A stretch of 51,192 nucleotides of DNA from Streptomyces scabichelini (lineage in GTDB: Bacteria; Actinomycetota; Actinomycetes; Streptomycetales; Streptomycetaceae), in contig NZ_JAAKZY010000059.1 in assembly GCF_011045015.1 (NCBI RefSeq), positions 1-51,192 of the forward strand, read 5' to 3'. Both the position numbers and the translations under genes were made by a program. Of this stretch, positions 7,746-17,450 are shown piece after piece. The notes under the pieces were generated by a model. It saw only the letters and a list, made by a program, of their open reading frames with translations. It ran no database searches and was not told where the DNA came from. How positions within the stretch are numbered: position 1 is the first letter of the stretch; each line of letters opens with the position of its first letter.

Positions 7746-8918
7746 TCAGCGGCCGAAGGAGTGGACAGTCGTCGAGCGGTACGTCTGACCAGGCCGAAGC
7801 GTGGTCGACGGGAACTTCGGCTGGTTCGGCGAGTCCGGGAAGTGCTGGGTCTCCAGGCACAGCGCGTCGCCCTGGCGGTAGATGTGACCGCCGGTGCCGA
7901 CGAGCGTCCCGTCGAGGAAGTTCCCGGAGTAGAACTGCACTCCCGGCTCGGACGTCGCGATCTTCAGCGTCCGGCCGGAGGACGGGTCCCGCAGCTTCGC
8001 GATCGGCTCGGGCTTCGCCGTGATGCCCTTGTCCAGCACCCAGTTGTGGTCGAAGCCCTGGCCGTACAGGAGCTGCTGGTGCGCCTCGCGGATGTCCTCG
8101 CCGACGGACTTAGTGCGGCGGAAGTCGAACGGCGTGCCCGCGACCGGGGCCAGTTCACCAGTGGGGATCAGGCCCTTGTCGACGGGCGTGTAGCGGGACG
8201 CTGCGAGCTGCAGCTCGTGGTCGTAGACCGAGCCGCTGCCCTCGCCCGCGAGGTTCCAGTACACGTGGCTGGTGAGGTTGACGACCGTCGCCTTGTCGGT
8301 GGTGGCCTCGTAGTCGATGCGCCAGTCGCCGTGCCTGGTCAGGGTGTACGTGACCTTTGTCCTCAGCGTGCCGGGATAGCCCATCTCGCCGTCGACGCTG
8401 GTGTAGTGCAGGACCAGGCCGACGTCCGAGCCGGAGGTGAAGGCCTCCACGTCCCAGACGCGCTTGTCGAAGCCCTTGGCGCCGCCGTGCAGGCTGTTCT
8501 CGCCGTCGTTGACGTCCACCTGGTACGCCTTGCCGTCCAGTGTGAACTTGCCTTTGTCGATGCGGTTTCCGTACCGGCCGATCAGCGCGCCGAAGTACGG
8601 GCTGGAGGCGACGTAGTCCTCGATGTTGTCGAAGCCGAGGGACACGTTCGCGTACCGGCCGCGCCGGTCGGGGATCTCCAGGGACTGCACGATCCCGCCG
8701 TACGACAGGACCTTCAACCGGGTGCCGCCGTTCTCCAGCGACCAGCGGTGGACTCTGGTGCCGTCGGCCAGCTTGCCGAATAGCTCCTTCACGGGCTTTC
8801 TGCCTCCCGTCGGGTGTGCCGTACCGGCCGTTGCGTGTGCCGTACCGGCCGAAGCCGCGGCAAGTCCCGTTGCCGCGGCTGCTGCTAAGACTGTTCGCCT
8901 GCTTGTTCCCATTCCCAT
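7746..8918 (-). CDS. galM: Secreted aldose 1-epimerase (mutarotase)
   Basis: 390 residues. The N-terminus MGMGTSRRTVLAAAAATG has a twin-arginine motif (SRRTVLA) and a hydrophobic stretch with Ala-rich cleavage region near residue 30, so export by the Tat pathway is likely. The mature part is a GalM beta-sandwich with family motifs: GRYGNRIDKGKF (substrate Arg), NSLHGGAKGFDKRVWDV, VVNLTSHVYWNLAGEGSGSVYDHELQL (catalytic His region), and EPGVQFYSGNFLDG with the catalytic Glu region near the C-terminus. GalM interconverts the anomers of galactose, arabinose and similar sugars. An exported form fits a role beside the GH43 enzymes, since these release one anomer. The start has GAGGAG nine bases upstream. 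It follows the ChvE-type importer operon, from which a strong hairpin separates it. Confidence 0.9.
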   Translation of the reverse strand: MGMGTSRRTVLAAAAATGLAAASAGTAHATAGTAHPTGGRKPVKELFGKLADGTRVHRWSLENGGTRLKVLSYGGIVQSLEIPDRRGRYANVSLGFDNIEDYVASSPYFGALIGRYGNRIDKGKFTLDGKAYQVDVNDGENSLHGGAKGFDKRVWDVEAFTSGSDVGLVLHYTSVDGEMGYPGTLRTKVTYTLTRHGDWRIDYEATTDKATVVNLTSHVYWNLAGEGSGSVYDHELQLAASRYTPVDKGLIPTGELAPVAGTPFDFRRTKSVGEDIREAHQQLLYGQGFDHNWVLDKGITAKPEPIAKLRDPSSGRTLKIATSEPGVQFYSGNFLDGTLVGTGGHIYRQGDALCLETQHFPDSPNQPKFPSTTLRPGQTYRSTTVHSFGR

Positions 8919-8939
8919 GTGTTACGGCTCCTCAAGTAA

Positions 8940-8967
8940 GTACGGGGGCCCGAGCGGGCCCCCGTAC
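8940..8967. terminator. Perfect 13-bp hairpin between permease and epimerase genes
   Basis: GTACGGGGGCCCG-AG-CGGGCCCCCGTAC. It starts nine bases after the permease stop (minus strand) and ends 21 bases before the epimerase start. It could terminate the importer operon or attenuate read-through into the epimerase gene. Confidence 0.7.
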
Positions 8968-8975
8968 GACTGGAG

Positions 8976-10213
8976 TTACGAACCAACCTTGCGCTTGTTC
9001 CACACATCGAAGCCGACCGCCGCCAGGAGCACCAGGCCCTTGATGACCTGCTGCCAGTCGGTGCCGACGCCGACGAGGTTCATACCGTTGTTCAGCACGC
9101 CCAGGACCAGGCCGCCGATGATGGCGCCGAGGACCGTGCCGACGCCGCCGCTCATCGACGCGCCGCCGATGAACGAGGCGGCGATCGCCTCGAGTTCGAA
9201 GTTGAGGCCGGCCTTGGGCGAGGCCGCGTTGAAGCGGGCCGCGAAGACGAGACCCGCCAGGGCCGCCATCATGCCCATGTTCAGGAAGACCAGGAAGGTG
9301 ACCTTCTTGTCCTTCACACCCGACAGCTTGGCCGCGGGCAGGTTGCCGCCGATCGCGTAGATGTGCCGGCCGACGATCGCGTTGCGCATGATGTAGCCGA
9401 AGCCGACGACCAGCACACCGAGGATCAGCAGGACCACCGGGGCGCCCTTGTAGCTGGCGAGCAGCATCGTCACCACGAGTACGGCGGAGACCAGCGCGAC
9501 GAGCTTGAGCAGGAACAGCTTCACGGGCGGCACGTCGAGGGAGAACTCCTGCTGCCGCTTGCGGTCACGCAGCTCCTGGTAGATCACGAAGGCGATCAGG
9601 GCGAAGCCGAGCAGCAGGGTGAGGTTGTGATAGTTGGTGTTCGGGCCGACCTCGGGCAGGAAGCCGTTCGCGACCTTCTGCAGCCCCTGCGGGAACGGGC
9701 CGAGGGTCTGCCCCTCCAGGAAGATCTCCGTCAGACCGCGGAAGAGCAGCATGCCCGCCAAGGTGACGATGAACGATGGAATTCCCAGATACGCGATGAA
9801 GAAGCCCTGCATCGCTCCCGCGGCGGCGCCCAGGAGCAGGCACAGCACCACGGCGAGTGGCCACGGCAGGTCGTTCTTGACCATCATCACCGCGGCTATC
9901 GAGCCGACGAACGCGGTGAGCGATCCGACCGACAGGTCGATATGGCCCGCGATGATGACCAGCATCATGCCGATCGCGAGGATCAGGATGTAGCTGTTCT
10001 GCAGCACCAGGTTGGAGACGTTGCGCGGCAGGAGCAGGTCACCGTCGGTCCACACCGCGAACAGCGCCACGATCAGCCCGAGGGCGATCAGCATGCCGTA
10101 CTGCCGCATGTTGCGGCGCATGCCGTCCAGCATCAGCTGGAGCAGGCCGCCACCCACGGCGGCATCCTTGCCCGGCGGCGCGGGTGCCGGGGTCTTGGCG
10201 GTCACATCGGTGC

Positions 10214-10217
<4 letters not shown>
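8976..10217 (-). CDS. gguB: ChvE-type sugar ABC importer, permease
   Basis: 413 residues with about ten hydrophobic helices, of the BPD_transp_2 family (RbsC/XylH/GguB). The conserved AGHIDLSVGSLTAFVG loop and the C-terminal IGGASMSGGVGTVLGAIIGGLVLGVLNNG are typical. The central cytoplasmic insert (YQELRDRKRQQEFSLDVPPVK) is characteristic of the long GguB/MmsB permeases that work as a single homodimeric subunit. The ATG at 10217 overlaps the stop of the ATPase gene by four bases (ATGA), so translation is coupled. It forms the membrane channel for monosaccharides delivered by the lipoprotein encoded at 11797. Confidence 0.92.
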
Positions 10218-11764
<1,547 letters not shown>

Positions 11765-11796
11765 GGTCGTGCCTTCCAATCCTAGGGTGCGGCGGT

Positions 11797-12909
11797 TCAG
11801 TTGACGTCGCTGGCCTTGACGTAGCCGGAGTCGACGACGACCTTCTGGAAGTTGGTCTTGTCGACGCTCACCGGCTCCAGGAGGAACGCGGGCACGACCT
11901 TCGCGCCGTTGTCGTACGTCTTGGTGTCGTTGGTCTCAGGCTTCTTGTCGTTGAGCACGGAGTCGACCATGCTGGCCGCCACCTTGGCGAGCTCGCGGGT
12001 GTCCTTGAAGACGGTCGCCGTCTGCTCGCCCGCCTTGATCGACTTCAGCGAGGCGACCTCGGCGTCCTGTCCGGTGACGACCGGCAGCGGCTTGTTCTTG
12101 GAGCCGTAGTCGTCCGACTTCAGCGCCGACAGGATGCCGATCGAGATGCCGTCGTAGGGCGAGAGGATCGCGTCGACCCGGCCGCTCCTGTACGCCGAGG
12201 TCAGGAGTTCTTCCATGCGCTTCTGCGCCTGGCCGCCGTCCCAGCGCAGCGTGGTGACCTGGTTGAGCTTGGTCTGACCCGACTTGACGACGAGCTGCTT
12301 CTTGTCGATGTAGGGCTGCAGGACCTTCATCGCGCCCTGGAAGAAGTAGCGGGTGTTGTTGTCGTCGTTGGAGCCGGCGAAGAGCTCGATGTTGAACGGG
12401 CCCTTCTTGGAGCCGTCCGCCAGACCGAGCTTCTCGGCGATGTACCCGCCCTGGAGCTCGCCGACCTTCTCGTTGTCGAACGAGGCGTAGTAGTCCACGT
12501 TCGGGCTGTTGAGGATGAGGCGGTCGTAGGAGATCACCGGGATGTCGGCGTCCTTGGCCTGCTGGAGGACGTTGTCCAGCGACTTGTTGTCGATGGCCGC
12601 GATGATCAGTGCGCTGACACCCTGCGTGATCAGGTTCTCGATCTGCGAGACCTGCTGGTCGGGGTCGTCCTCGCCGTAGACGAGCTTCGTCTTGAAGCCC
12701 TTGTCCTTGAGGTGCTGGACAACGTTGGCGCCATCGGCGATCCAGCGCTCCGAGGACTTGGTCGGCATCGCGATGCCGACCGTCGAGCCCTTGGCGTCTC
12801 CCTTGTTCTCCTCGCTGCCGCCTTCGCCGCTCTGGCCGCAGGCCGAGAGGGTGAGGGCCAGGGAGGAGGCCGCGGCTATGACGGCGAGTGCACTTCTGCG
12901 GTTACGCAT
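11797..12909 (-). CDS. chvE: ChvE-like multiple-monosaccharide-binding lipoprotein
   Basis: 370 residues. The signal ends in a lipobox (ALTLSACG), so the protein is lipid-anchored outside the membrane. The body is a type I periplasmic-binding fold with ChvE-like landmarks: VGIAMPTKSSERWIADG near the mature start, YGEDDPDQQVSQIENLITQG, AIDNKSLDNVLQQA and YASFDNEKVGELQGGYI. ChvE relatives bind arabinose, galactose, glucose and xylose. The start is taken at the fourth codon of the open frame (ATG at 12909) because the AAGG ribosome site abuts the first ATG and is nine bases from this one. It is the first gene of the importer operon, 99 bp after a gene of unknown function on the same strand. Confidence 0.9.
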   Translation of the reverse strand: MRNRRSALAVIAAASSLALTLSACGQSGEGGSEENKGDAKGSTVGIAMPTKSSERWIADGANVVQHLKDKGFKTKLVYGEDDPDQQVSQIENLITQGVSALIIAAIDNKSLDNVLQQAKDADIPVISYDRLILNSPNVDYYASFDNEKVGELQGGYIAEKLGLADGSKKGPFNIELFAGSNDDNNTRYFFQGAMKVLQPYIDKKQLVVKSGQTKLNQVTTLRWDGGQAQKRMEELLTSAYRSGRVDAILSPYDGISIGILSALKSDDYGSKNKPLPVVTGQDAEVASLKSIKAGEQTATVFKDTRELAKVAASMVDSVLNDKKPETNDTKTYDNGAKVVPAFLLEPVSVDKTNFQKVVVDSGYVKASDVN

Positions 12910-13008
12910 GATCATCATCCTTGATGTGTGAGGGAGCGCCCGGTCTGAGGAGGCTGTCGGATTGTGTGCGGCTGCGTGAGCTTTTGTGAAGAGGGTTTAT
13001 CCGGAACG

Positions 13009-13977
13009 TTATGAGGGAATTTCAAACCGGTTCAGTTTCCCGGGCATACGGGAGCCCAGCGGCGCCATGTCTGCGTCCGCTCCGTGCCGGGCGAGCAGGT
13101 CAAGAGCGAGCCGGCCGCGCCGCACCCGCTCCTTGGCTGTACTCAGGGTCAGGTCCCGCATATGGGTGCCGTACGGGTAGATCCCGGGGGCCTTGGACAG
13201 GCCGAACTTCAGGTAGATCGGTGCGCCGCGTCTGATCAGCTCGGCGACCTCGTACATGCGCACGTAACCGCCGAGGTCGTCGGGCGCCTCGATGTACATG
13301 TCCATGGGTGCGGCGCTGACCCGGCGGATCTCCGTGAGGTGGTCGAGGGTCAGATCGCTGGGGACGTTGATGGAGTCGCCGCCGAGCTGCTCGTACACGG
13401 CGTACGCGGCCGGGTTGACGGGGCCGACCAGTGCGGAGACCTTGAGGGTCGTGTCGGCGGGGATGATCCCGGCCTCACGCGCGCGGTGCAGGGTCCACAG
13501 CACGCCCTCGTCGGCGACCAGCAGGCACTTCACGCCCAGTTCCGTGGCCCGTACGGCGTCCTCGACGCAGCCGGCGACCGCGTCATGGCCCCGGGCTCTC
13601 AGTCCGCCGCCTCGGGAGTCCGTACGGGTCGAGCCGCCGATGTCCCAGGTTCCGCGCGGGCCCGTGAACAGGCACAGCTCGATGTCGCGCTCGTTGGTGG
13701 CCTCGACCATCTCGGTGATCTCGGCGTCGGTCAGCATCCAGACACCGCTGCCCTGGCTGATCCGGTGGATCGGCACATCCAGCCGCGAGGACTCCTTGAG
13801 GACCACGGCCAGTGCCTCCGGCCCCTCACACGAGGGAATCTCGGTGCGCCACCGGCCGCCTTCGGGGAAGGCGTGCGGTGAGGCGTCGGCGGGGGAGAGG
13901 GCGGGAGCGCTCAGCCCGAGCGCGGCGAGCGACGGCTCACCGGGTCGACGGGCTGCTGCGGCGGAGGCGTCGGTCAC
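13009..13977 (-). CDS. TIM-barrel-like protein of unknown function in a sugar-acid gene group (weak peptidase-U32 similarity)
   Basis: 322 residues, no signal peptide. Alternating strand-helix units fit a (beta/alpha)8 barrel: VPIHRISQGSGVWMLTDAEITEMV, IELCLFTGPRGTWDIGG, VKCLLVADEGVLWTLHRA, TTLKVSALVGPVNPAAYAVYEQLGGDSINV, MDMYIEAPDDLGGYV and APIYLKFGLSKAPG. The spacing and the YEQLGGDSINVPSDLTL segment remind me of U32-type barrels, but the U32 protease signature with cysteines is absent, so proteolysis is unlikely. GTG at 13977 with AAGAAGG upstream. It lies between the dehydrogenase/dehydratase pair and the importer and has an ATTTCGGAC motif 24 bp upstream. An aldolase, isomerase or lyase acting on an acid sugar is a reasonable guess, not a demonstrated function. 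Confidence 0.6.
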   Translation of the reverse strand: MTDASAAAARRPGEPSLAALGLSAPALSPADASPHAFPEGGRWRTEIPSCEGPEALAVVLKESSRLDVPIHRISQGSGVWMLTDAEITEMVEATNERDIELCLFTGPRGTWDIGGSTRTDSRGGGLRARGHDAVAGCVEDAVRATELGVKCLLVADEGVLWTLHRAREAGIIPADTTLKVSALVGPVNPAAYAVYEQLGGDSINVPSDLTLDHLTEIRRVSAAPMDMYIEAPDDLGGYVRMYEVAELIRRGAPIYLKFGLSKAPGIYPYGTHMRDLTLSTAKERVRRGRLALDLLARHGADADMAPLGSRMPGKLNRFEIPS

Positions 13978-14000
13978 AACTAACCTTCTTCTTGTGCGGT

Positions 14001-14021
14001 ATTTCGGACGTGGTCCGTGAC
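14001..14021 (-). promoter_or_regulatory. TTCGAA-type operator candidate before the TIM-barrel gene
   Basis: ATTTCGGAC-GTG-GTCCGTGAC: the left half matches ATTTCGAAC at eight of nine positions, and the core CGGAC-GTG-GTCCG is a perfect inverted repeat. It ends 24 bp upstream of the GTG start at 13977. Confidence 0.4.
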
Positions 14022-14028
14022 GGTGGAT

Positions 14029-14069
14029 GTACGCCGGTACGCAGTGTCAGGGTCTCCGTACCGGCGTAC
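14029..14069. terminator. Hairpin after the zinc dehydrogenase gene
   Basis: GTACGCCGGTAC at 14029-14040 pairs perfectly with GTACCGGCGTAC at 14058-14069 (17-base loop). It lies 37 bp after the minus-strand dehydrogenase stop and separates that two-gene operon from the next unit. Confidence 0.55.
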
Positions 14070-14105
14070 GGCTCGAGGGGGCGCGGGCGCCCGGTGGTGC
14101 TGGTA

Positions 14106-15110
14106 CTACGGCCGGATCAGGACCTTGCCGACCTTGGGGTCTCCGGAGCCGACCAGCTCGATGGCGTGCTCGAACTCCTCCAGCGGCAGCTCGTGCGTGA
14201 CCAGGGGCAGCGGGTTCAGCAGACCGGCGCCGAACACTCGCACCGTGTGGGCCCAGGCCTCCGGCGGCGCCCCGAACACGGTGTGCACCTCGAGCTGCCG
14301 TACGACGAGGTCGGTGGGGTCGAGTCCATCGGCGCCCGGAGCCGGAATACCGGTGAGGACCAGGCGTCCGCCGCGTCTGAGCAGCGCGGCGGCGGTGCGC
14401 GCCGCGTCCGCGGAACCGGCGGTCTCGATCACGACGTCGAAGTCGTCGGGGAGCTCCTGGTCCTTGGTGCGGAAGTCCGTGGCGCCGAAGTCCTTGGAGA
14501 GGGTCGCACGGTCCGGGCGGGTGCCGACCACGAGCAGTTCGGCCGGGGAGCCCGCCTTCAGGAACTGAACGGCGAACATCCCGAGCGTCCCCGTGCCCAC
14601 GACGGCGACCCGCTCGCCGGGCACCGCGTTCGCCTTGAGCGCGGCGGCGGCGATACAGGCGGCCGGCTCGAGCAGGGCCGCCGCCGTCAGGTCGGCGTCG
14701 TCCGGCAGGACGTGGAGCAGCCGGGCGGGGAGCGTCAGCGTGGTGGCCATGGCGCCGGGCTGGGTGAAGCCCGTCTCCTCGTAGCCGGCCGAGCACAACG
14801 TCGTCTCGCCCGCGTGGCAGCGGTCGCACACCTGGCAGTTCCGGAAGCCCTCGCCCACCACCTTGCGACCGACGAGGGACGCCGGGACCCCGGAGCCCAC
14901 CGCCTCGACCGTCCCGGACCACTCGTGGCCCGGTGTGAGCGGGTAGCGGACGTAGCCCTCCGGCCTGTTGCCCTGGTACACCTCGCGGTCGCTGCCGCAA
15001 ATACCGCTCGCATGGACCCGTACGAGGGCCTCCCCGGCGGCCGGAGCGGCGGGCTCGTGCGGGACGAGCCGGTGCTCACCCGGCGCCTCGATGACGACCG
15101 CGGTGCTCAC
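14106..15110 (-). CDS. Zinc-dependent medium-chain dehydrogenase (polyol/sugar dehydrogenase type)
   Basis: 334 residues. It has the MDR catalytic-zinc motif (GICGSDREV, GHEWSGTVEAVGSG) and the four-cysteine structural-zinc lobe (NCQVCDRCHAGETTLC), then a Rossmann domain with VAVVGTGTLGMFAVQFLKA. It resembles sorbitol, threonine and galactitol dehydrogenases that oxidise a secondary alcohol with NAD(P). The GTG at 15110 overlaps the stop of the enolase-superfamily gene by four bases (GTGA), so the two are translationally coupled and probably act in one pathway; the longer open frame to 15152 would overlap the dehydratase more deeply and has no ribosome site. In this context oxidation of a sugar or a keto-acid intermediate is likely; the exact substrate is not known. 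Confidence 0.85.
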   Translation of the reverse strand: MSTAVVIEAPGEHRLVPHEPAAPAAGEALVRVHASGICGSDREVYQGNRPEGYVRYPLTPGHEWSGTVEAVGSGVPASLVGRKVVGEGFRNCQVCDRCHAGETTLCSAGYEETGFTQPGAMATTLTLPARLLHVLPDDADLTAAALLEPAACIAAAALKANAVPGERVAVVGTGTLGMFAVQFLKAGSPAELLVVGTRPDRATLSKDFGATDFRTKDQELPDDFDVVIETAGSADAARTAAALLRRGGRLVLTGIPAPGADGLDPTDLVVRQLEVHTVFGAPPEAWAHTVRVFGAGLLNPLPLVTHELPLEEFEHAIELVGSGDPKVGKVLIRP

Positions 15111-16264
15111 TTGGCCGCCTTGGGCTTGCGCTGCTCCCAGCCGTCCGCCCACAGGTCGAAGCGGGCCTGCTGCTGAGGGAACTCGGCCGCCGCGTCCGTG
15201 TCCAGCTCGACACCGAGGCCCGGCTCTTCGGAGAGGTGGAAGTACCCGTCGACGACCTGGGGCGCGCCCTTGACGACCTTCTTGATCTCCGCGTCCGCGA
15301 AGTCGTTGAAGTGCTCCAGGATCTTGAAGTTCGGGGAGGAGAAACCGACCTGGAGGGAGGCGGCGGTCAGGACGGGACCGCCCACGTTGTGCGGCGCGAC
15401 GAGCATGTAGTGGGTCTCGGCGGTGGCGGCCAGCTTCCTGGTCTCCCAGATGCCGCCGATGTGACCGACGTCGGGCTGGATGATGTCCACGGCCTGGCTC
15501 TCGAAGAGCTCACGGAACTCGATGCGATCGTGAATGCGCTCACCGGTCGCCACCGGGATGTCGACCTTCGCGGCCACCTTCTCCAGAGCCTTGAGGTTCT
15601 CCGGCGGCACCGGCTCCTCCAGCCAGGCGGGCTTGAAGGGGGCGAGCTCGCGGGCGAGGCGGACGGCGGTCGAGGGCGAGAACCGGCCATGCATTTCCAG
15701 CATCAGCTCGGCGTCGGGCCCGATGGCGTCCCGTACGGCCTCGATGAGGGAGACGGAGTAGAGGGTCGCCTCGTGGTCGAGCTCGAACTGGCCGGTGCCG
15801 AAGGGGTCGATCTTGAGGGCCTTGTAGCCGCGCGCGACGACCTCCTGCGCGGCCTTGTGGTACGCCTCCGGGGTGCGCTCCGTGGTGTACCAGCCGTTGG
15901 CGTACGCCTTGACCTTGTCGGTCACCTTGCCGCCGAGCAGCTGCCAGACGGGGACGCCGAGAGCCTTGCCCTTGATGTCCCAGCAGGCCATCTCGATCAC
16001 CGCGATGCCGGACATCACGATCTCGCCGGCGCGCCCGTAGTCGCCGTATTTCATCCGGCGGACCAGGTCCTCGACAGCGAAGGGGTCCGACCCGAGAATG
16101 TGGTTGGCCTCTGCCTCGTGCAGATAGCCGAGCAGGGCGTCGGTGTGGCCCAGCATGCGGGTCTCGCCGACGCCGGTGAGTCCCTCGTCGGTGTGCACCT
16201 GTACGTAGGTCAGGTTGCGCCACGGCGTCCCTACTACGTGCGTGCTGATTCCCGTGATGCGCAC
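15107..16264 (-). CDS. Enolase-superfamily acid-sugar dehydratase (galactonate-dehydratase-like)
   Basis: 385 residues. An N-terminal capping domain (RITGISTHVVGTPWRNLTYVQV) precedes a barrel with three metal-ligand acids in order: Glu in MLEMHGRFSP, Glu in WLEEPVPPEN and Glu in VATGERIHDR. A His/Asp dyad is visible as VAPHNVGGP and IIQPDVGHIGG. The HGR element after the first ligand is a GalD-type feature, but the first ligand here is Glu where DgoD has Asp. The family dehydrates aldonic acids to 2-keto-3-deoxy acids; arabinonate, galactonate and fuconate are all possible substrates. Its coupling to an MDR dehydrogenase supports an oxidative sugar route. Two GTTCGAAAT motifs lie 34-61 bp upstream of the start. 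ATG at 16264. Confidence 0.85.
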   Translation of the reverse strand: MRITGISTHVVGTPWRNLTYVQVHTDEGLTGVGETRMLGHTDALLGYLHEAEANHILGSDPFAVEDLVRRMKYGDYGRAGEIVMSGIAVIEMACWDIKGKALGVPVWQLLGGKVTDKVKAYANGWYTTERTPEAYHKAAQEVVARGYKALKIDPFGTGQFELDHEATLYSVSLIEAVRDAIGPDAELMLEMHGRFSPSTAVRLARELAPFKPAWLEEPVPPENLKALEKVAAKVDIPVATGERIHDRIEFRELFESQAVDIIQPDVGHIGGIWETRKLAATAETHYMLVAPHNVGGPVLTAASLQVGFSSPNFKILEHFNDFADAEIKKVVKGAPQVVDGYFHLSEEPGLGVELDTDAAAEFPQQQARFDLWADGWEQRKPKAAK

Positions 16265-16297
16265 GGCAGTCGCTCCCTGTCGCTCTTCGGTTTGCTT

Positions 16298-16325
16298 GTT
16301 CGAAATATCGTCACACGTTCGAAAT
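16298..16325 (-). promoter_or_regulatory. Two direct GTTCGAAAT operator candidates
   Basis: Exact copies of GTTCGAAAT (the complement of ATTTCGAAC) at 16298-16306 and 16317-16325, spaced by 19 bp, directly upstream of the dehydratase gene at 16264. The second copy is preceded by ATATCG six bases earlier, forming a partial inverted repeat. A weaker GGGTCGAAC lies at 16367-16375. Confidence 0.5.
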
Positions 16326-16425
16326 GCTGATCGTGACAGTAAGTATGCGACGGTCGGAGTGTCAATGGGTCGAACGCATAACGGTTTGGACGCGATGGTG
16401 TGGGGATGGCCGGAAATGATCCGTA

Positions 16426-16443
16426 GTGTCGTCGACTCGACAC
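16426..16443. promoter_or_regulatory. Inverted repeat in the divergent promoter region
   Basis: GTGTCG-TCGACT-CGACAC, arms of six bases, about 80 bp before the zinc-ribbon membrane protein gene at 16525. It could be a regulator site or a short hairpin. It does not resemble the TTCGAA motif. Confidence 0.3.
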
Positions 16444-16524
16444 ACCGGAGCGGCCAGGTCCCTACACAACCTTCACGGCTGCGGCTATCAGCATGCCCTA
16501 TGAGGAATTTAGTCTTCCGGCGTC

Positions 16525-17214
16525 ATGGACTACTGCCACCCGTGCCAACGGCACCTCAATGGCGCCCTGGCCTGCCCCGGGTGCGGTACGTCGGCCGAAG
16601 CGTGCCGTGCGTACGCGGATTCGTTGTCCGACCGTGACGCCGCGGACGCGGACGAACGTGAGGACGAGTACGAAGAGGCCGAAGGCGAGGCGGGTGGACG
16701 CCAGGCCCGGGGCCGTGGGCGCGGCGCGCGGGCGAGCCGACGGGACCGGCGGGCCGCGCTCCACCGGCGCCGTCGTCGGCGGGCCCTGCTGATAGGCGCG
16801 GGGCTGCTGCTTGCGGCGGGCGGGCTGAGTCTCGCGGAGCTCGGCCGGGAGGGCCCGTCCGGGGAGCCCGCGGAGGCGGCCGTGGACGACGCCTCGACGC
16901 ATTCGCCGACGGCGTCGGCGGACGCTTCGCCGGAGTCCCGTCGGGGTTCCACCGCGGGGGGCGCTTCGCCGGACGAGTCGGCGTCTGCCTCGGCCTCGGA
17001 GTCCAGGAAACCGAAGAAGGACCGGGACAAGCGCAAGGATCCCTCGGAGTCGGCCACGACGCCGGATCCCGCGACCTCGGCCACCACGCCGGCCGCCCCG
17101 CCCGCCACGTCACCGGACCCGGCCACCCCGACGTCCCGCCCGACCTCCGACCCGCGACCGCCGTCCCCGACCCCTACCGAGACGTGCACGCGCTTTCTGT
17201 GGTGGTGTGGCTAG
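16525..17214 (+). CDS. Zinc-ribbon single-pass membrane protein with low-complexity outer region (SCO2400-like)
   Basis: 229 residues. The N-terminus MDYCHPCQRHLNGALACPGCG has two Cys pairs (CxxC, CxxC) that would form a cytoplasmic zinc ribbon. A charged Glu/Arg-rich linker follows, then one membrane helix at ~residues 88-104 (ALLIGAGLLLAAGGLSLAEL), then ~115 residues rich in Ser, Thr, Pro, Ala and Asp, predicted disordered and outside. The last residues CTRFLWWCG form an aromatic motif bounded by two cysteines that stands out from the disordered tail. I recall this as a Streptomyces-specific family named after SCO2400. No known enzymatic role; anchoring or signalling across the membrane is a guess. 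It is divergent from the dehydratase gene. Confidence 0.7.
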   Translation: MDYCHPCQRHLNGALACPGCGTSAEACRAYADSLSDRDAADADEREDEYEEAEGEAGGRQARGRGRGARASRRDRRAALHRRRRRRALLIGAGLLLAAGGLSLAELGREGPSGEPAEAAVDDASTHSPTASADASPESRRGSTAGGASPDESASASASESRKPKKDRDKRKDPSESATTPDPATSATTPAAPPATSPDPATPTSRPTSDPRPPSPTPTETCTRFLWWCG

Positions 17215-17302
17215 AGCTCGGACGCCTCCGACTCGGCCGGACGCGCCGCCGCGTTATTCAACCGTGACGCCTTCCCGTTGACCGCGCTCTTGACCGGCAT
17301 GG

Positions 17303-17320
17303 ATTGTTAGCGCTCACAAT
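17303..17320. promoter_or_regulatory. LacI-type operator, near-symmetric lac-operator sequence
   Basis: ATTGTTAGCGCTCACAAT, an 18-bp palindrome with a single mismatched pair around a central AGCGCT core. It is what LacI/GalR-family proteins bind and is close to the ideal symmetric lac operator. It lies 130 bp before the LacI-family gene at 17451, so autoregulation is likely. Confidence 0.75.
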
Positions 17321-17450
17321 GACCTCCGTCGTGGGGCTCCCCGGAATCCGGGACCGGCCGCCGCAGAGCCGGGTGTGAATCCGGCTGGGCGTAAACACCC
17401 GCCCACATCGCAGGACTTATCGGCAGACGAGCGCCAAAGGAGGTGCGGCC

